Assembly: GCA_964534325.1 (NCBI GenBank)
Contig: CAZHOR010000011.1
Coordinates: forward strand, 18,922 to 82,921
DNA from: JdFR-22 sp964534325
GTDB taxonomy: Archaea > Halobacteriota > Archaeoglobi > Archaeoglobales > Archaeoglobaceae
Reading direction: 5' to 3'
Length of the DNA stretch: 64,000 nt
Below, piece after piece: positions 31,564 to 41,119 of this stretch. The notes beneath the pieces are model-generated. The model had not been told where the DNA came from and ran no database searches. It saw only the letters and a program-made list of their open reading frames with translations. Both the position numbers and the translations under genes were made by a program. Numbering within the stretch: position 1 is the first letter of the stretch; each line of letters begins with the position of its first letter.

Positions 31564-33285
31564 TCAGAAATACGCGTTCAGGAGGTATTGCTGGACCATG
31601 CGGTGGGAGTTGAAGAATGAAGAGTTGAAAGCTATGGCATACCTCATTACTTTGGTCCATTCGCTCATATTGCGGTAGAACATGGGCAGGATCAAGTTTT
31701 CCAGCTTATTATAGAGGTCCTGAGCGTCTTTGGTACGCTCCAAATCCTCAGAATTTTCCGTTGTTATGGGACCGATCCCCCAACCGGTGACGCCTTCTAT
31801 GCATCCTTCTAACCACCATCCATCCAGTATGCTTAATTGAGGTACGCCGTTGAGGGATGCTTTCATCCCGCTGGTGCCGGATGCTTCCAGGGGCCTCATG
31901 GGGGTGTTGAGCCACAGGTCCACCCCGGGTATCAGCATTTTTGCCAGATCCATGTTGTAGTTCTCCAGAAACACTATTTTTATGTCATCTTTTATCTCTT
32001 CTTTCACTTCAAAGATCTGTTTCAAAAGCCCTTTCCCTTCAGTATCATTGGGATGGGCTTTACCCGCCAGAATAATCTGTAAGGGATGCTCTCTGGAGAT
32101 CTTAACCAATCTCTGGGGGTCACTAAAAAGCAGGTCAGGTCTCTTGTATTTGGTAATCCTTCTGGCAAAACCCACAGTGAGTTTATTGTAATCCATGTCT
32201 ACATCGTGCTTGGAGTTCACAGAATCTATTAGTTTTCTTTTGGCTTCTTCGTGAGCGCTGAGTATCTCTGTGCGCGGTATGGAAGCCACATACCTCAAAT
32301 CGAAAGGATCCTTTCTCCAGCCGCTTATATAACTATCATATAACTTGCGAAAAGGAGGAGATGTCCAGAATACGTGGTGCACACCGTTGGTGATAGAATC
32401 GACGGGATATCCCGGATAAAGTGTTCTGAATACCTCTCCATGTCTTTTAGCTACCCCATTTATGTATTCGCTGTGGCTCAACGCCAACAGGGTCATGTCC
32501 ATCTCGTTTTCAGAAGATATTCTTTCCATTTGCTCATCCAGATAATCCCCCAGAACAGCCTTGACCATGGGAACAGGAAAGACGTCATGACCTGCAGAGA
32601 CCGGTGTGTGGGTGGTGAAGATACATTTATCCCTCACAATATCCAGAACCTGCTCTTCGGGAATATCGGAGTTGTTGCCCTTGATCTCCTTCATCAGCTC
32701 CATAGCGACCAGAGCAGAATGACCCTCGTTCATGTGGTACCTCCTGATATGATGCCCCAGAGCTTCCAGCATACGTACCCCACCGATACCCAGAACAATC
32801 TCTTGCTTTAGTCTGTATTTCTTGTCACCGCCGTAAAGATAATAGGTTATTTCTCTATCAGAAGGTTCATTTTCAAACAGATTGGTGTCCAGAAAATAAA
32901 CTGGAACCTGAAAGCCCCCGATACCTGTTATAATGTACCTCCAGGCCTGGATTATAACTTCTCTACCCTCAATAGTCACAGAGACTTTAGGCGACATGAG
33001 TACAGTATGATCATCCATCCTCCAGCATTCCGGCTTTTCTATCTGATCACCTGATTTACCTACTTCTTGACACAGATAGCCTCCGTTGCTGGCCAGTGTT
33101 ATGGCCAGAATGGGTATATTCATATCCGCACAGGACCTCAATATATCGCCAGCCAGTATCCCCAGTCCACCACTATAAGTAGGTATTTTACTGTCTATTC
33201 CTACTTCCATAGTAAAAAGAGCGATTTGACTTTCTCTTTCTGATGATGAGTTATTCTGCATTAGTTTACCTCCACAATGGGCCAA
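31564..33285 (-). CDS. glgP: Alpha-glucan phosphorylase (GlgP/MalP, short archaeal type)
   Basis: A protein of 573 residues with the GT35 signatures: PTYSGGLGILAGDILRSCAD near the start, HMNEGHSALVAMEL, VGFARRITKYKRPDLL, and the PLP region PLEASGTSGMKASLNGV with the Schiff-base Lys. It is shorter than the 800-residue enzymes of bacteria and eukaryotes, which is usual for archaeal forms. It releases glucose-1-phosphate from alpha-1,4-glucans. It is the leftmost gene of the glucan cluster and leftward, convergent with the GalT-like gene (stops 24 bp apart). Confidence 0.88.
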   Translation of the reverse strand: MAHCGGKLMQNNSSSERESQIALFTMEVGIDSKIPTYSGGLGILAGDILRSCADMNIPILAITLASNGGYLCQEVGKSGDQIEKPECWRMDDHTVLMSPKVSVTIEGREVIIQAWRYIITGIGGFQVPVYFLDTNLFENEPSDREITYYLYGGDKKYRLKQEIVLGIGGVRMLEALGHHIRRYHMNEGHSALVAMELMKEIKGNNSDIPEEQVLDIVRDKCIFTTHTPVSAGHDVFPVPMVKAVLGDYLDEQMERISSENEMDMTLLALSHSEYINGVAKRHGEVFRTLYPGYPVDSITNGVHHVFWTSPPFRKLYDSYISGWRKDPFDLRYVASIPRTEILSAHEEAKRKLIDSVNSKHDVDMDYNKLTVGFARRITKYKRPDLLFSDPQRLVKISREHPLQIILAGKAHPNDTEGKGLLKQIFEVKEEIKDDIKIVFLENYNMDLAKMLIPGVDLWLNTPMRPLEASGTSGMKASLNGVPQLSILDGWWLEGCIEGVTGWGIGPITTENSEDLERTKDAQDLYNKLENLILPMFYRNMSEWTKVMRYAIAFNSSFFNSHRMVQQYLLNAYF

Positions 33286-33545
33286 CTAAAAACCCAACGA
33301 GTGGTTACTTTAAATTTACTCTTAAGATATTCATTCTTTACGATACAAAATTAGATACAAATACAAGTGGTTTTTTAATAATATTATATAAATTATTTAA
33401 ATAAGCAGAAAAATTCAATACACCCACCGGGTCTATTTGGCTCTCTCCTACATGTTGTATTAAGAAAATTATGCTGATAAGTAGGATTAAAGTTGGTTTG
33501 AACTAAACCAAAAGTTATAAAGCATTACACTGGGCTATTTTAGAT
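33286..33545. promoter_or_regulatory. Divergent promoter region glgP / nucleotidyltransferase
   Basis: An AT-rich gap. Minus strand: ATTATATAAATTATTTAAAT around 33380-33405 can drive glgP. Plus strand: AAGTTATAAAGC at about 33510-33520 is 25-35 nt before the ATG at 33546, which has no strong ribosome binding site. No operator identified. Confidence 0.45.
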
Positions 33546-34832
33546 ATGGATATTGATAGACTCAGATGCTTCATTCCCGTGGGGGGTCAGGCCAAAAGAT
33601 TAAGACCACTTACTCAAGATATCTCCAAGCCCTGTGTCAGATTCCTTAACAGGCCCTTAATCGAGTTTTCTATGGCCATGCTGTCAGATCAGGGGGTCAA
33701 GAACTATATTTTTGGAGAGAGGGGTTTCACCAATTACACCAACCTTTTCGACATGTACAGAGAAGGTATTGGTTTTTCCTCAACTTATGGAGTAGAGCCA
33801 AGAGTGCACATCAAACACCAGCCCAACTTTGAGGATCTGGGGAGTGCTGATTCATACAGGCTCAATATGGATTACTATGACATCAGAGACCCCGTAATGG
33901 TCATACAGGGGGACAACCTCTTCAGTATCGACATAAAGGAGTTTATAAGACAACATGAAGAAAAGAATGCGGTCATGAGTATCGCCCTCTCCAGAGTGAG
34001 TAGAGTTGAAGAGTACGGTGTGGCAGAGCTGGACCAGGATATGAGGATAAATAGATTCGTGGAAAAACCCAAAGCAGATGAAGCCCCCAGTGACCTGGCC
34101 AACGCCGGCATCTACCTCCTGTCACCTGAGGTGAGGGATGTGGTAGAGAGCGAAAAGGTAAAAAGGATGATAAAAGAAAGGAACAGGCTGGATTTCGGTT
34201 TTGACCTCATACCATATCTGGTGGACAATGGATACAAGGTTTATGGTTATGAACTTGACGTGTGGCACGATGTGGGTAGTCCAGAAAGATATCTCAGTGC
34301 TATGCAAGCCGTACTCCACGGCGCTATGGACATAAGGATCCTGGAGGATAGAATATCTCCTCAAAGAAATATCTGGGTCCAGGGATACAGTGAAGAGTCT
34401 AACAAAAGGAGAGAAGAGCTAGTCAGAAAGTATACGGATGGCAGGTTATCCATAGAAGGTGCAGCTCTAATAGGGAGGCACACTACCATTGGGGATTATT
34501 CGAGGATAGTCAATTCAAATATTGATAACTTCTGCATTATGGGAGACTACGTGACCGTCGAAAAGTCTGCCGTAATGGATGCCGCCAGAATTGGAGACTA
34601 TACTCACATCTCAGACAGCATCATAGGTAGAAAGGTGTTGATAAACTCCACCGCTGACAAAAGAACCTCTATTGAGAGGAATTCAGTAATAGGCAACGGA
34701 GTCACCGTCAGAAAAGGGTGTACAATAATTGGGACCAGGATTAATCCCGGACTGACAATACCACCAGGTATGACCTACCTAAACAAATTCCTCCAGAATT
34801 ACGAAGATGTAGTGGAGCAGGCCTCCACCTGA
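33546..34832 (+). CDS. Sugar-phosphate nucleotidyltransferase (NDP-glucose pyrophosphorylase type)
   Basis: A protein of 428 residues. The N-terminal catalytic fold shows VGGQAKRLRPLTQDISKPC (nucleotide loop and the Lys), VMVIQGDNLFSIDIKEFI (metal Asp) and RFVEKPKADEAPS; the C-terminal half is a left-handed beta-helix with hexapeptides (IGDYSRIVNSNIDN, VIGNGVTVRKGCTIIG). This is the layout of glucose-1-phosphate nucleotidylyltransferases. It probably makes NDP-glucose from the phosphorylase product for TreT and the glycogen synthases. It is the only rightward gene inside the leftward cluster. A hairpin follows it. Confidence 0.82.
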   Translation: MDIDRLRCFIPVGGQAKRLRPLTQDISKPCVRFLNRPLIEFSMAMLSDQGVKNYIFGERGFTNYTNLFDMYREGIGFSSTYGVEPRVHIKHQPNFEDLGSADSYRLNMDYYDIRDPVMVIQGDNLFSIDIKEFIRQHEEKNAVMSIALSRVSRVEEYGVAELDQDMRINRFVEKPKADEAPSDLANAGIYLLSPEVRDVVESEKVKRMIKERNRLDFGFDLIPYLVDNGYKVYGYELDVWHDVGSPERYLSAMQAVLHGAMDIRILEDRISPQRNIWVQGYSEESNKRREELVRKYTDGRLSIEGAALIGRHTTIGDYSRIVNSNIDNFCIMGDYVTVEKSAVMDAARIGDYTHISDSIIGRKVLINSTADKRTSIERNSVIGNGVTVRKGCTIIGTRINPGLTIPPGMTYLNKFLQNYEDVVEQAST

Positions 34833-34900
34833 ACAGCCTGTTCTCCCAAAACTGTACTTTGCATAACTTGCACACAACCAGAAATGCGTTCTGGAGCCGC

Positions 34901-34923
34901 GTGGTATCGCGAAGCGATACCAC
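34901..34923 (+). terminator. Hairpin downstream of the nucleotidyltransferase
   Basis: GTGGTATCGC (34901-34910), loop GAA, GCGATACCAC (34914-34923): a perfect 10-bp stem 69 nt past the stop. It lacks a direct T-run, so it may be a protein or RNA stability site as well as a terminator. The rest of 34833-35074 has no gene. Confidence 0.5.
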
Positions 34924-35074
34924 TAGTATTAAGAGAACATTCAAGCTAGTTCGTTAGTCTTTGCTTTTGACTGGTCAATCTTAAGAGAGGTATACTTACC
35001 AAGCTGTTTATAGTTTATATTACAGTAAAAAAATAAAAAAGAGAATATAATATAGACATAGATATTGATATTGT

Positions 35075-36223
35075 TCAGAAATCCATTTTGCTGTAGGTCT
35101 TTCCCATACTATTTGCTATTGTCTTCCACTTGAAGTTTCTCTCCACTTTTTCTCTTCCTCTCTTCCCCATCTTTTTAGAATCTGAGTTGGAGTCCATAAC
35201 GTAATTAATCCCCCATGCAATGGATTGGGGAGTGGTATAAACTTTGATTCCGTTCTCAAAATTATCTATGTTCTCCGACAGCCCCCCAACTTCAGTAGCT
35301 ACTACTCCTTTTTTGGCGCTCCACGCCTCAAGCAAAACCAGTCCAAAGGGCTCGTTCCTGCTGGGTATCGCCACAAGGTCACTGGCGTTCAACAATCTCA
35401 CCAGCTCTATGTCGGGCAGATAACCCATGAATTTCACTGCGTTCATAGTGCTTGCTTTACCGATCAAGTAGCTCCTCATATCCCCATCTCCGGCAAAGAG
35501 AAATCTGGCGTTCTTGTGATCCTTCAATATACTTGGAACCGACTCGACCAGCATATCAGGACCTTTTTGGCGGACCAGCCTTCCCATATAGAACACCAGA
35601 GGGTCCTGAGGGTTCATGCCGTACTCTTTTTTCACCTCATCCGGATCGACATCCAAATAGTACTTTTCCGGATGTATTCCATTGGGGACCACATCCAGCT
35701 TCCATTCTGGAACATCATACAGCCACATTACCTCTCTTTTCAGGGTTCTGGATACTGTAGTGGCTTTTTTACATACAAGGGCAGAATACCACTCCTTATT
35801 GGAAATTTCTTTGAACTCCCACCAATCCCCAAAAGCGTTACCGTTCCTCCCGTACTCTGTAGAGTGCAGGGTCAAGACGGTGGGCCTATCCTGTAATAAA
35901 TGGAGAGCCTCAGTGGGATGCCAGTCGTGAAAATGCAGGATATCAAAACTGCCTCCTTTTTCGATCTTAGAGTAGTCATCCGCCATCAATATGCTCATAT
36001 TCTTGCAATAATCCAGTATAGTATCTCCTGCGGGATGGCAATAGTGATAGGTGATGTTCTCTATCTCTTCACTTTTCTTTTCTCCTGTACCCAGCGTAAA
36101 AAAGTGGACTTCGTGATCCTGAGCCAGATTTTCGGCTAAGCAAGTAGCTGCTGAAGCCAACCCCCCGATCCTTACGGAGTGTAGGGACTCCCAACAAAAG
36201 AAACCTATTCGAAGTGTTTCCAC
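35075..36223 (-). CDS. Glycogen/starch synthase-like glycosyltransferase (GT4/GT5)
   Basis: A protein of 382 residues. N-terminal: RIGFFCWESLHSVRIGGLAS with the K/R-x-GG-like acceptor loop; LHFHDWHPTEALHLL; C-terminal half: FYMGRLVRQKGPDMLVESVP and the E-x7-E motif EPFGLVLLEAWSAKKGVVAT. Such proteins elongate alpha-1,4-glucan from NDP-glucose. The GTG start overlaps the preceding GH57 gene by 19 nt, so it is coupled to it. It should build glucan together with GlgB. A second, unrelated synthase (GT3) is at 54146. Confidence 0.85.
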   Translation of the reverse strand: METLRIGFFCWESLHSVRIGGLASAATCLAENLAQDHEVHFFTLGTGEKKSEEIENITYHYCHPAGDTILDYCKNMSILMADDYSKIEKGGSFDILHFHDWHPTEALHLLQDRPTVLTLHSTEYGRNGNAFGDWWEFKEISNKEWYSALVCKKATTVSRTLKREVMWLYDVPEWKLDVVPNGIHPEKYYLDVDPDEVKKEYGMNPQDPLVFYMGRLVRQKGPDMLVESVPSILKDHKNARFLFAGDGDMRSYLIGKASTMNAVKFMGYLPDIELVRLLNASDLVAIPSRNEPFGLVLLEAWSAKKGVVATEVGGLSENIDNFENGIKVYTTPQSIAWGINYVMDSNSDSKKMGKRGREKVERNFKWKTIANSMGKTYSKMDF

Positions 36224-37698
36224 AATTCATCACTCCTTTGCTTAACAACCTCCCTCATTATTTTCTTATCCTCTAAATTATTAATTCTTTCTGACAACGT
36301 TTTATCTCCTAATATATATTTAACCCATTTAGAAAAATCACTGGCAGAGCTATGGAAGTTAAAGTGTCCTTCATTCATTATTTTCAGGGTTTCAGCAAGC
36401 TCATCCATGCTGTGGGCACCTATATTGGCATAAGTCTTATCATAATAAAAGCTAAGCCCTTTTTCTGGAGGTAGCAGTCGGAGATAGTAGGCCGCGCTCT
36501 TGTATGGTTCTTCAAGCTTCTCCACGCATTTGGAGTAAAAATCCGACAATATCCTCATATAGGCTGCAAAAACCTCAAAGGGACTTTGCTGAGAGAAGTA
36601 GCTGTGAACTGTACCTGGAGAGTCTTCTTTAGCGTACATGTAGTACAGATTGTCGCTGACCTGCAGATACCTCCACAGGTTGAGCATGTTCCTGTCACCT
36701 GTTCTCTCCACAATTTTTTGTGACTTTTTTAGGTGATTGAAACAGGTTCTCTGCATGCTGTTCCCTATCCATGCGCTAGTGTCCTTATCAATGTCAGCCC
36801 ATGATAGCGTCTCCTGTTCCCCCATACTGATTTCGTCTACTGGTTCTCTGCGAGCCAGTTCAGATGGTAAAGCAAACTCCATTTCCTCATGGAGAACCTC
36901 ACCGGGGAGCCATTTCAAAAATTCAAAGATACCCGATTCTTTCCAGTGGTGCTCTCCAAATGTCTCGTAATCAATAAACAAGTTTATACAGCTTCCACAA
37001 GCTTCCTTGATCCATTGAGCATACTTGTTGGCCGTCAGGGGGAACTCTTCCCAAGTCCAGCTGGAAAATCTGAATGCCACGTCATCCGATAACTTGTAAT
37101 TCCTCAGGAGCAGTCTTATATTACTGTCTTTAAGCCTGTAAATGTGATTGGGGTTTCTGGGCCCCATTATCCTTTCCGCCCCTTCGGTGAATATGGCATC
37201 AAACCCCATGCTCTCCACGGTGCGGGCGATGCTATCATTATAGATGAACTCCGTATTTTCAAAGACTGTGGGCCGGGTATGGAATATGTCCTGCATGAGG
37301 TCACTATGCATGCTTATCTGATCTTTAAACTCCTGTTTATCCTCGAAAAGGCCCGCCAGAGAATGATAGTAAGTTTGACCCAAAACTTCCACATTCTTCT
37401 TTTTGACCAGCTGAGCAAATAAGTCCAGGAGGTCCTTATCCCATTTCTCGCACTGCTCCACAAAAATTCCAGAAAAGCTAAAGGATGCTTTGAACTGGGG
37501 ATACTCATCCAGTTTTTCCATCATTATGCGGGTGGCTGGATAGTAGCACTTCTCCGCCACCTTTTTGAACATTTGCTTATTCCAGGAATTGTTGAAGAAA
37601 ACATCCATTAAGTCTTCTTTATTTTGGGCGTATTCCGGCTTAAAATTCCGGTTTATCCTGTAAGGCTGGTGGACTTCAAACGATAATGAAACCCTCAT
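36205..37698 (-). CDS. GH57 alpha-amylase/4-alpha-glucanotransferase family
   Basis: A protein of 497 residues from the ATG at 37698; the reading frame could start earlier (37713), but the GH57 fold begins at MRVSLSFEVHQPYRINRNF with its HQP motif. Also seen: FDAIFTEGAERIMGPRNPNH (nucleophile Glu) and NLFIDYETFGEHHWK (acid/base Asp). GH57 enzymes act on alpha-1,4-glucans. In the cluster it would trim or rearrange glycogen. The stop overlaps the GT4/5 start. An upstream AT stretch (37715-37785) separates it from treT. Confidence 0.85.
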   Translation of the reverse strand: MRVSLSFEVHQPYRINRNFKPEYAQNKEDLMDVFFNNSWNKQMFKKVAEKCYYPATRIMMEKLDEYPQFKASFSFSGIFVEQCEKWDKDLLDLFAQLVKKKNVEVLGQTYYHSLAGLFEDKQEFKDQISMHSDLMQDIFHTRPTVFENTEFIYNDSIARTVESMGFDAIFTEGAERIMGPRNPNHIYRLKDSNIRLLLRNYKLSDDVAFRFSSWTWEEFPLTANKYAQWIKEACGSCINLFIDYETFGEHHWKESGIFEFLKWLPGEVLHEEMEFALPSELARREPVDEISMGEQETLSWADIDKDTSAWIGNSMQRTCFNHLKKSQKIVERTGDRNMLNLWRYLQVSDNLYYMYAKEDSPGTVHSYFSQQSPFEVFAAYMRILSDFYSKCVEKLEEPYKSAAYYLRLLPPEKGLSFYYDKTYANIGAHSMDELAETLKIMNEGHFNFHSSASDFSKWVKYILGDKTLSERINNLEDKKIMREVVKQRSDELWKHFE

Positions 37699-37785
37699 AC
37701 CTTGGTTTTTCATCTTAAGTAATATAATTGTTATCGATATCAACTATAATTTTGTGGTTTGAGTTAACAACCCTTAAGTTGAGGG

Positions 37786-39168
37786 TTACCATCGTCTGGA
37801 CAGCTTATACCAGGGATGGAAAGAGACAATACTTTCTCTGGGTAATTTTTCTGTTTTGGTAATGGTATCTATTGCCAGCAGGTAGTCGATGATCCTCACG
37901 GGCATCAGGAAGTTGCACCTAACGTATTCTCTGGCCTTCTTCCCGATTTTCTCTCTCTCTTTCTCGTCCCTGAGCAGCTTCACTATAATATCCGCGGCTT
38001 CAGATTCTTTATCGTAGAGGAAACCGTTATCAGAGCTCCTGACCTGCAGGGCTATTCCTCCCGCAGGCCTGGCCACAACGGGTGTTCCCTTCCACATGGC
38101 TTCGGTGACAGTGAGTCCAAAACCTTCCTTTTGGGAGTTCTGGATTATTACTGATGATATCCTCTGAATGGTGTTAACAAAGGTATCATTCCATTCTTTA
38201 AAGATATGAATGTCATCATCGTCTTTTGTCAGCTCTAAAAGTTCTTTGTAAATTCTTTCTCCTTCAGGGTCATCGGGAGCGAACCCACCCAAAAGAATTA
38301 ACTGACAGTCCTCTTTTTCCTTTACTTTTTTGAATATAGAAACTACTCCTTCAGGGTCTTTCCAGGGGTCAAATCTGCCGATTTGGGCAATAATTGGTCT
38401 TTCTGTATTTACTCTTTCTCTTTCAAGAGTGCGCTCTATTTCTCTATCACTCAATTCTCTATTTTTTTCCGATAAGGGGTCAATAAAGGGAGGAATAATG
38501 AATTTGGGTAAAGGCCACTGGTATATGACGAAATGGGCAGCGGTAAAAATAACTCCATCGAAAGCCTCAGCCCAGTAGGTTGCAAAGTTCCACAAATCAG
38601 GATTCATTCTCATAGAATACTCGTCTATATCTATATGACATCTCCACATCCACTTCTGGTTATCCACTCTCAATTCTTTTGCCAGCGCGAGTGGCTGAGG
38701 ATCATGAACAAAAACCACATCAGGGTCATAATCTATTATATTTGCCTCCACATTCTCCTTTATAGTAGCAAAGTAGATTTTTTCGTCTTCCTCCGTTAGT
38801 TCTCCTTTTTTACCCTGTAAGAGATGGTGAAGAGTTTTAGTTACTTCAAAGAAATCTTCACTACCAGTGATTACCTTCCATTCATCCTCAACCCCGATCA
38901 AATTCATAAAAGGGACAGAAGAACGGAGCATCTCTGCAACTCCCCCACCATAAGGCGTAGAGCTTAATTCCAATACTCTTTCATCACTGACCCTCTCAGA
39001 GACTTCCTTTAACTTATCTATCTTATCTTCACCCACGACCCTTGCATAATCGTTCAGAGATGGTACAAATAAGGGCCTGTACCCTTTTCTTGGACTGTAT
39101 ACTGTTCCGTCAGAGAGTGGAGGTACTTTTTCTCCTCTCATTTTTTCTTCGCTTTCCATATAGATCAC
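37786..39168 (-). CDS. treT: Trehalose synthase, glycosyltransferring (TreT)
   Basis: A GT4 protein of 460 residues. VFVHDPQPLALAKELRVDNQ, MWRCHIDIDEYSMRMNPDLW and YQWPLPKFIIPPFIDPLSEK are TreT-specific blocks, and QIGRFDPWKDPEGVVSIF with EGFGLTVTEAMWKGTPVVAR form the C-terminal lobe with E-x7-E. TreT joins NDP-glucose and glucose to trehalose in one reversible step. Likely start is GTG at 39168 or ATG at 39159 (AAAAGG upstream). It follows glgB by 16 nt and so belongs to the operon. Confidence 0.9.
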   Translation of the reverse strand: MIYMESEEKMRGEKVPPLSDGTVYSPRKGYRPLFVPSLNDYARVVGEDKIDKLKEVSERVSDERVLELSSTPYGGGVAEMLRSSVPFMNLIGVEDEWKVITGSEDFFEVTKTLHHLLQGKKGELTEEDEKIYFATIKENVEANIIDYDPDVVFVHDPQPLALAKELRVDNQKWMWRCHIDIDEYSMRMNPDLWNFATYWAEAFDGVIFTAAHFVIYQWPLPKFIIPPFIDPLSEKNRELSDREIERTLERERVNTERPIIAQIGRFDPWKDPEGVVSIFKKVKEKEDCQLILLGGFAPDDPEGERIYKELLELTKDDDDIHIFKEWNDTFVNTIQRISSVIIQNSQKEGFGLTVTEAMWKGTPVVARPAGGIALQVRSSDNGFLYDKESEAADIIVKLLRDEKEREKIGKKAREYVRCNFLMPVRIIDYLLAIDTITKTEKLPRESIVSFHPWYKLSRRW

Positions 39169-39184
39169 GTTGCCTTTTAACCTT

Positions 39185-41119
39185 TTAACCGCTATCTTTT
39201 TTGAGGAACAGAATCCCTAAAGGAGGTAGCGTCAGGGAGATAGAGTGGTGTTTTCCGTGGGAGTAAATGGGTGTTGCTTCCGAACCCCCCATATTCCCGT
39301 ATCCATTACCTCCATATAATTCGGCGTCACTGTTGAGGACTTCCTTCCAGTAACCTCCTTCAGGAACTCCTATCAGATAATTGTATCTGGTGATGGGGGT
39401 GAAATTGCATACCACAACCATAGCCTCTGACCCGTCTTTACTCCTTCTTATGAAGGCTATAACACTATGCTCCCAGTCGTTGAAGTCGATCCACTCAAAA
39501 CCTTCGGGCTTTAGATCGTTCTGCAATGCCCGCTCATTCCTGTAAAGGTGGTTGACATCCTCCAACCACTTGTTTACCCCCTGGTGCTCCCAATAGTCCA
39601 GCAGATGCCAGTCCAAACTATCATCGTGGGACCACTCCCTGCCCTGACCGAACTCACCACCCATGAACAGGAGCTTCTTTCCGGGATGAGCATACATATA
39701 CCCGTAGAGCAGGCGCAGATTGGAGAATTTCTGCCAGTCCTCTCCAGGCATTTTTCCCAGAAGAGAGCCTTTCATGTGGACCACTTCGTCGTGGGACAGG
39801 GGAAGCATGAAATTTTCTGTGAAAGCATACCAGATACTGAACGTGAGCTGACTGTGATGGAATTTTCGGTAGATGGGGTCTGTAGAGAAGTAGTAGAGGG
39901 TGTCGTGCATCCAGCCCATATTCCACTTGAAATCGAATCCCAGTCCTCCCACATAAGTGGGATGGGATACCATGGGCCAGGCAGTGGATTCCTCTGCAAT
40001 GGTCAGTATACCGGGAAAACTCTTGTGGATCTCTTCATTCAAATTCCTGATAAAACTTATGGCCTCCAGATTTTCATTCCCCCCGTATTCGTTGGGGATC
40101 CATTCTCCAGGACCTCTTGAATAATCCAGATAAAGCATAGAGGCTACGGCATCCAGGCGGATACCATCAGCATGATATTTGCCTGCCCAGAACATGGCAC
40201 TGCTTATGAGGAAATTGCGGACTTCATTCCTCCCGTAATTGAAGATAGAGCTCTTCCAGTCCGGGTGATATCCCTTGCGGGTGTCTGCGTGCTCGAAGAG
40301 ATGGGTTCCGTCAAAATAGACCAGTCCATGCTCGTCGTTGGGGAAATGGGATGGCACCCAGTCCAGTATCACTCCAATTCCCTTTTGATGAAGATAATCC
40401 ACCAGATACATGAAGTCCTGTGGCTTTCCATAGCGGCTGGTGGGAGCAAAATATCCGGTGGTCTGGTATCCCCAGGAGCCGTAGAAGGGGTGCTCCATCA
40501 CGGGCATGAACTCCACATGAGTGAAACCCTTTTTCTTGACGTGATTGGCCAGCATTGGTGCCAGCTCTCTATAATTCAGAAAACGGTTATCTTCAGGGAC
40601 TCTCATCCAGGAGCCCGGGTGGACCTCATACACGGAGATGGGTGAGTCGTGAGAGTTGAACTCCTGCCTGTTGTTCATCCAATCATCATCTCCCCATTCG
40701 TATTCCAGGTCCCACACAATAGAAGCGGTTTTAGGGGGTTGTTCGTTGTAAAAGGCAAAGGGGTCGGCTTTATCCACAACATAGTCACCGTAGATGGATA
40801 CAATGTGGTATTTGTAAACATCTCCTTTAGTCACTCCGGGGATAAAACCTTCCCAGATCCCTGAGCCGTCCTCTCTACTGTTCAAAGGATTCGCTTTAGG
40901 ATCCCATTGATTGAACTCTCCCATCACGGAAACACTGCGGGCATTGGGGGCCCACACCGCAAAATGCACTCCTTCATAGCCATTATTAACTGTAAGCTGA
41001 GAGCCCAGTTTATCGAACAATCGAAAATGATTTCCTTCCTTGAAAAGATAAATATCGTAATCGCTAAGCATGGTCGTGCCCTTTCTCCCCTCACTATCCA
41101 TGTTTTCCATCTTTCCCAT
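39185..41119 (-). CDS. glgB: 1,4-alpha-glucan branching enzyme (GlgB, GH13_9)
   Basis: A protein of 644 residues. CBM48: GVHFAVWAPNARSVSVMGEF. GH13 catalytic barrel: KYHADGIRLDAVASMLYLDY (nucleophile Asp), ILTIAEESTAWPMVSHPTY (acid/base Glu) and MLPLSHDEVVHMKGSL (third Asp). It makes alpha-1,6 branches. It overlaps the TreS-Mak gene by 26 nt if started at 41119; the alternative ATG at 41071 (MLSDYDIYLFKEG) has GGGGAGAAAGG ahead of it and is closer to the family start. Either way it is coupled to its neighbours. Confidence 0.9.
   Translation of the reverse strand: MGKMENMDSEGRKGTTMLSDYDIYLFKEGNHFRLFDKLGSQLTVNNGYEGVHFAVWAPNARSVSVMGEFNQWDPKANPLNSREDGSGIWEGFIPGVTKGDVYKYHIVSIYGDYVVDKADPFAFYNEQPPKTASIVWDLEYEWGDDDWMNNRQEFNSHDSPISVYEVHPGSWMRVPEDNRFLNYRELAPMLANHVKKKGFTHVEFMPVMEHPFYGSWGYQTTGYFAPTSRYGKPQDFMYLVDYLHQKGIGVILDWVPSHFPNDEHGLVYFDGTHLFEHADTRKGYHPDWKSSIFNYGRNEVRNFLISSAMFWAGKYHADGIRLDAVASMLYLDYSRGPGEWIPNEYGGNENLEAISFIRNLNEEIHKSFPGILTIAEESTAWPMVSHPTYVGGLGFDFKWNMGWMHDTLYYFSTDPIYRKFHHSQLTFSIWYAFTENFMLPLSHDEVVHMKGSLLGKMPGEDWQKFSNLRLLYGYMYAHPGKKLLFMGGEFGQGREWSHDDSLDWHLLDYWEHQGVNKWLEDVNHLYRNERALQNDLKPEGFEWIDFNDWEHSVIAFIRRSKDGSEAMVVVCNFTPITRYNYLIGVPEGGYWKEVLNSDAELYGGNGYGNMGGSEATPIYSHGKHHSISLTLPPLGILFLKKDSG

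Noticed and set aside
35225..35896. 223-codon plus-strand ORF opposite the GT4/5 synthase
   Set aside because: No translation signal or domain; the opposite strand is a clear glycosyltransferase.
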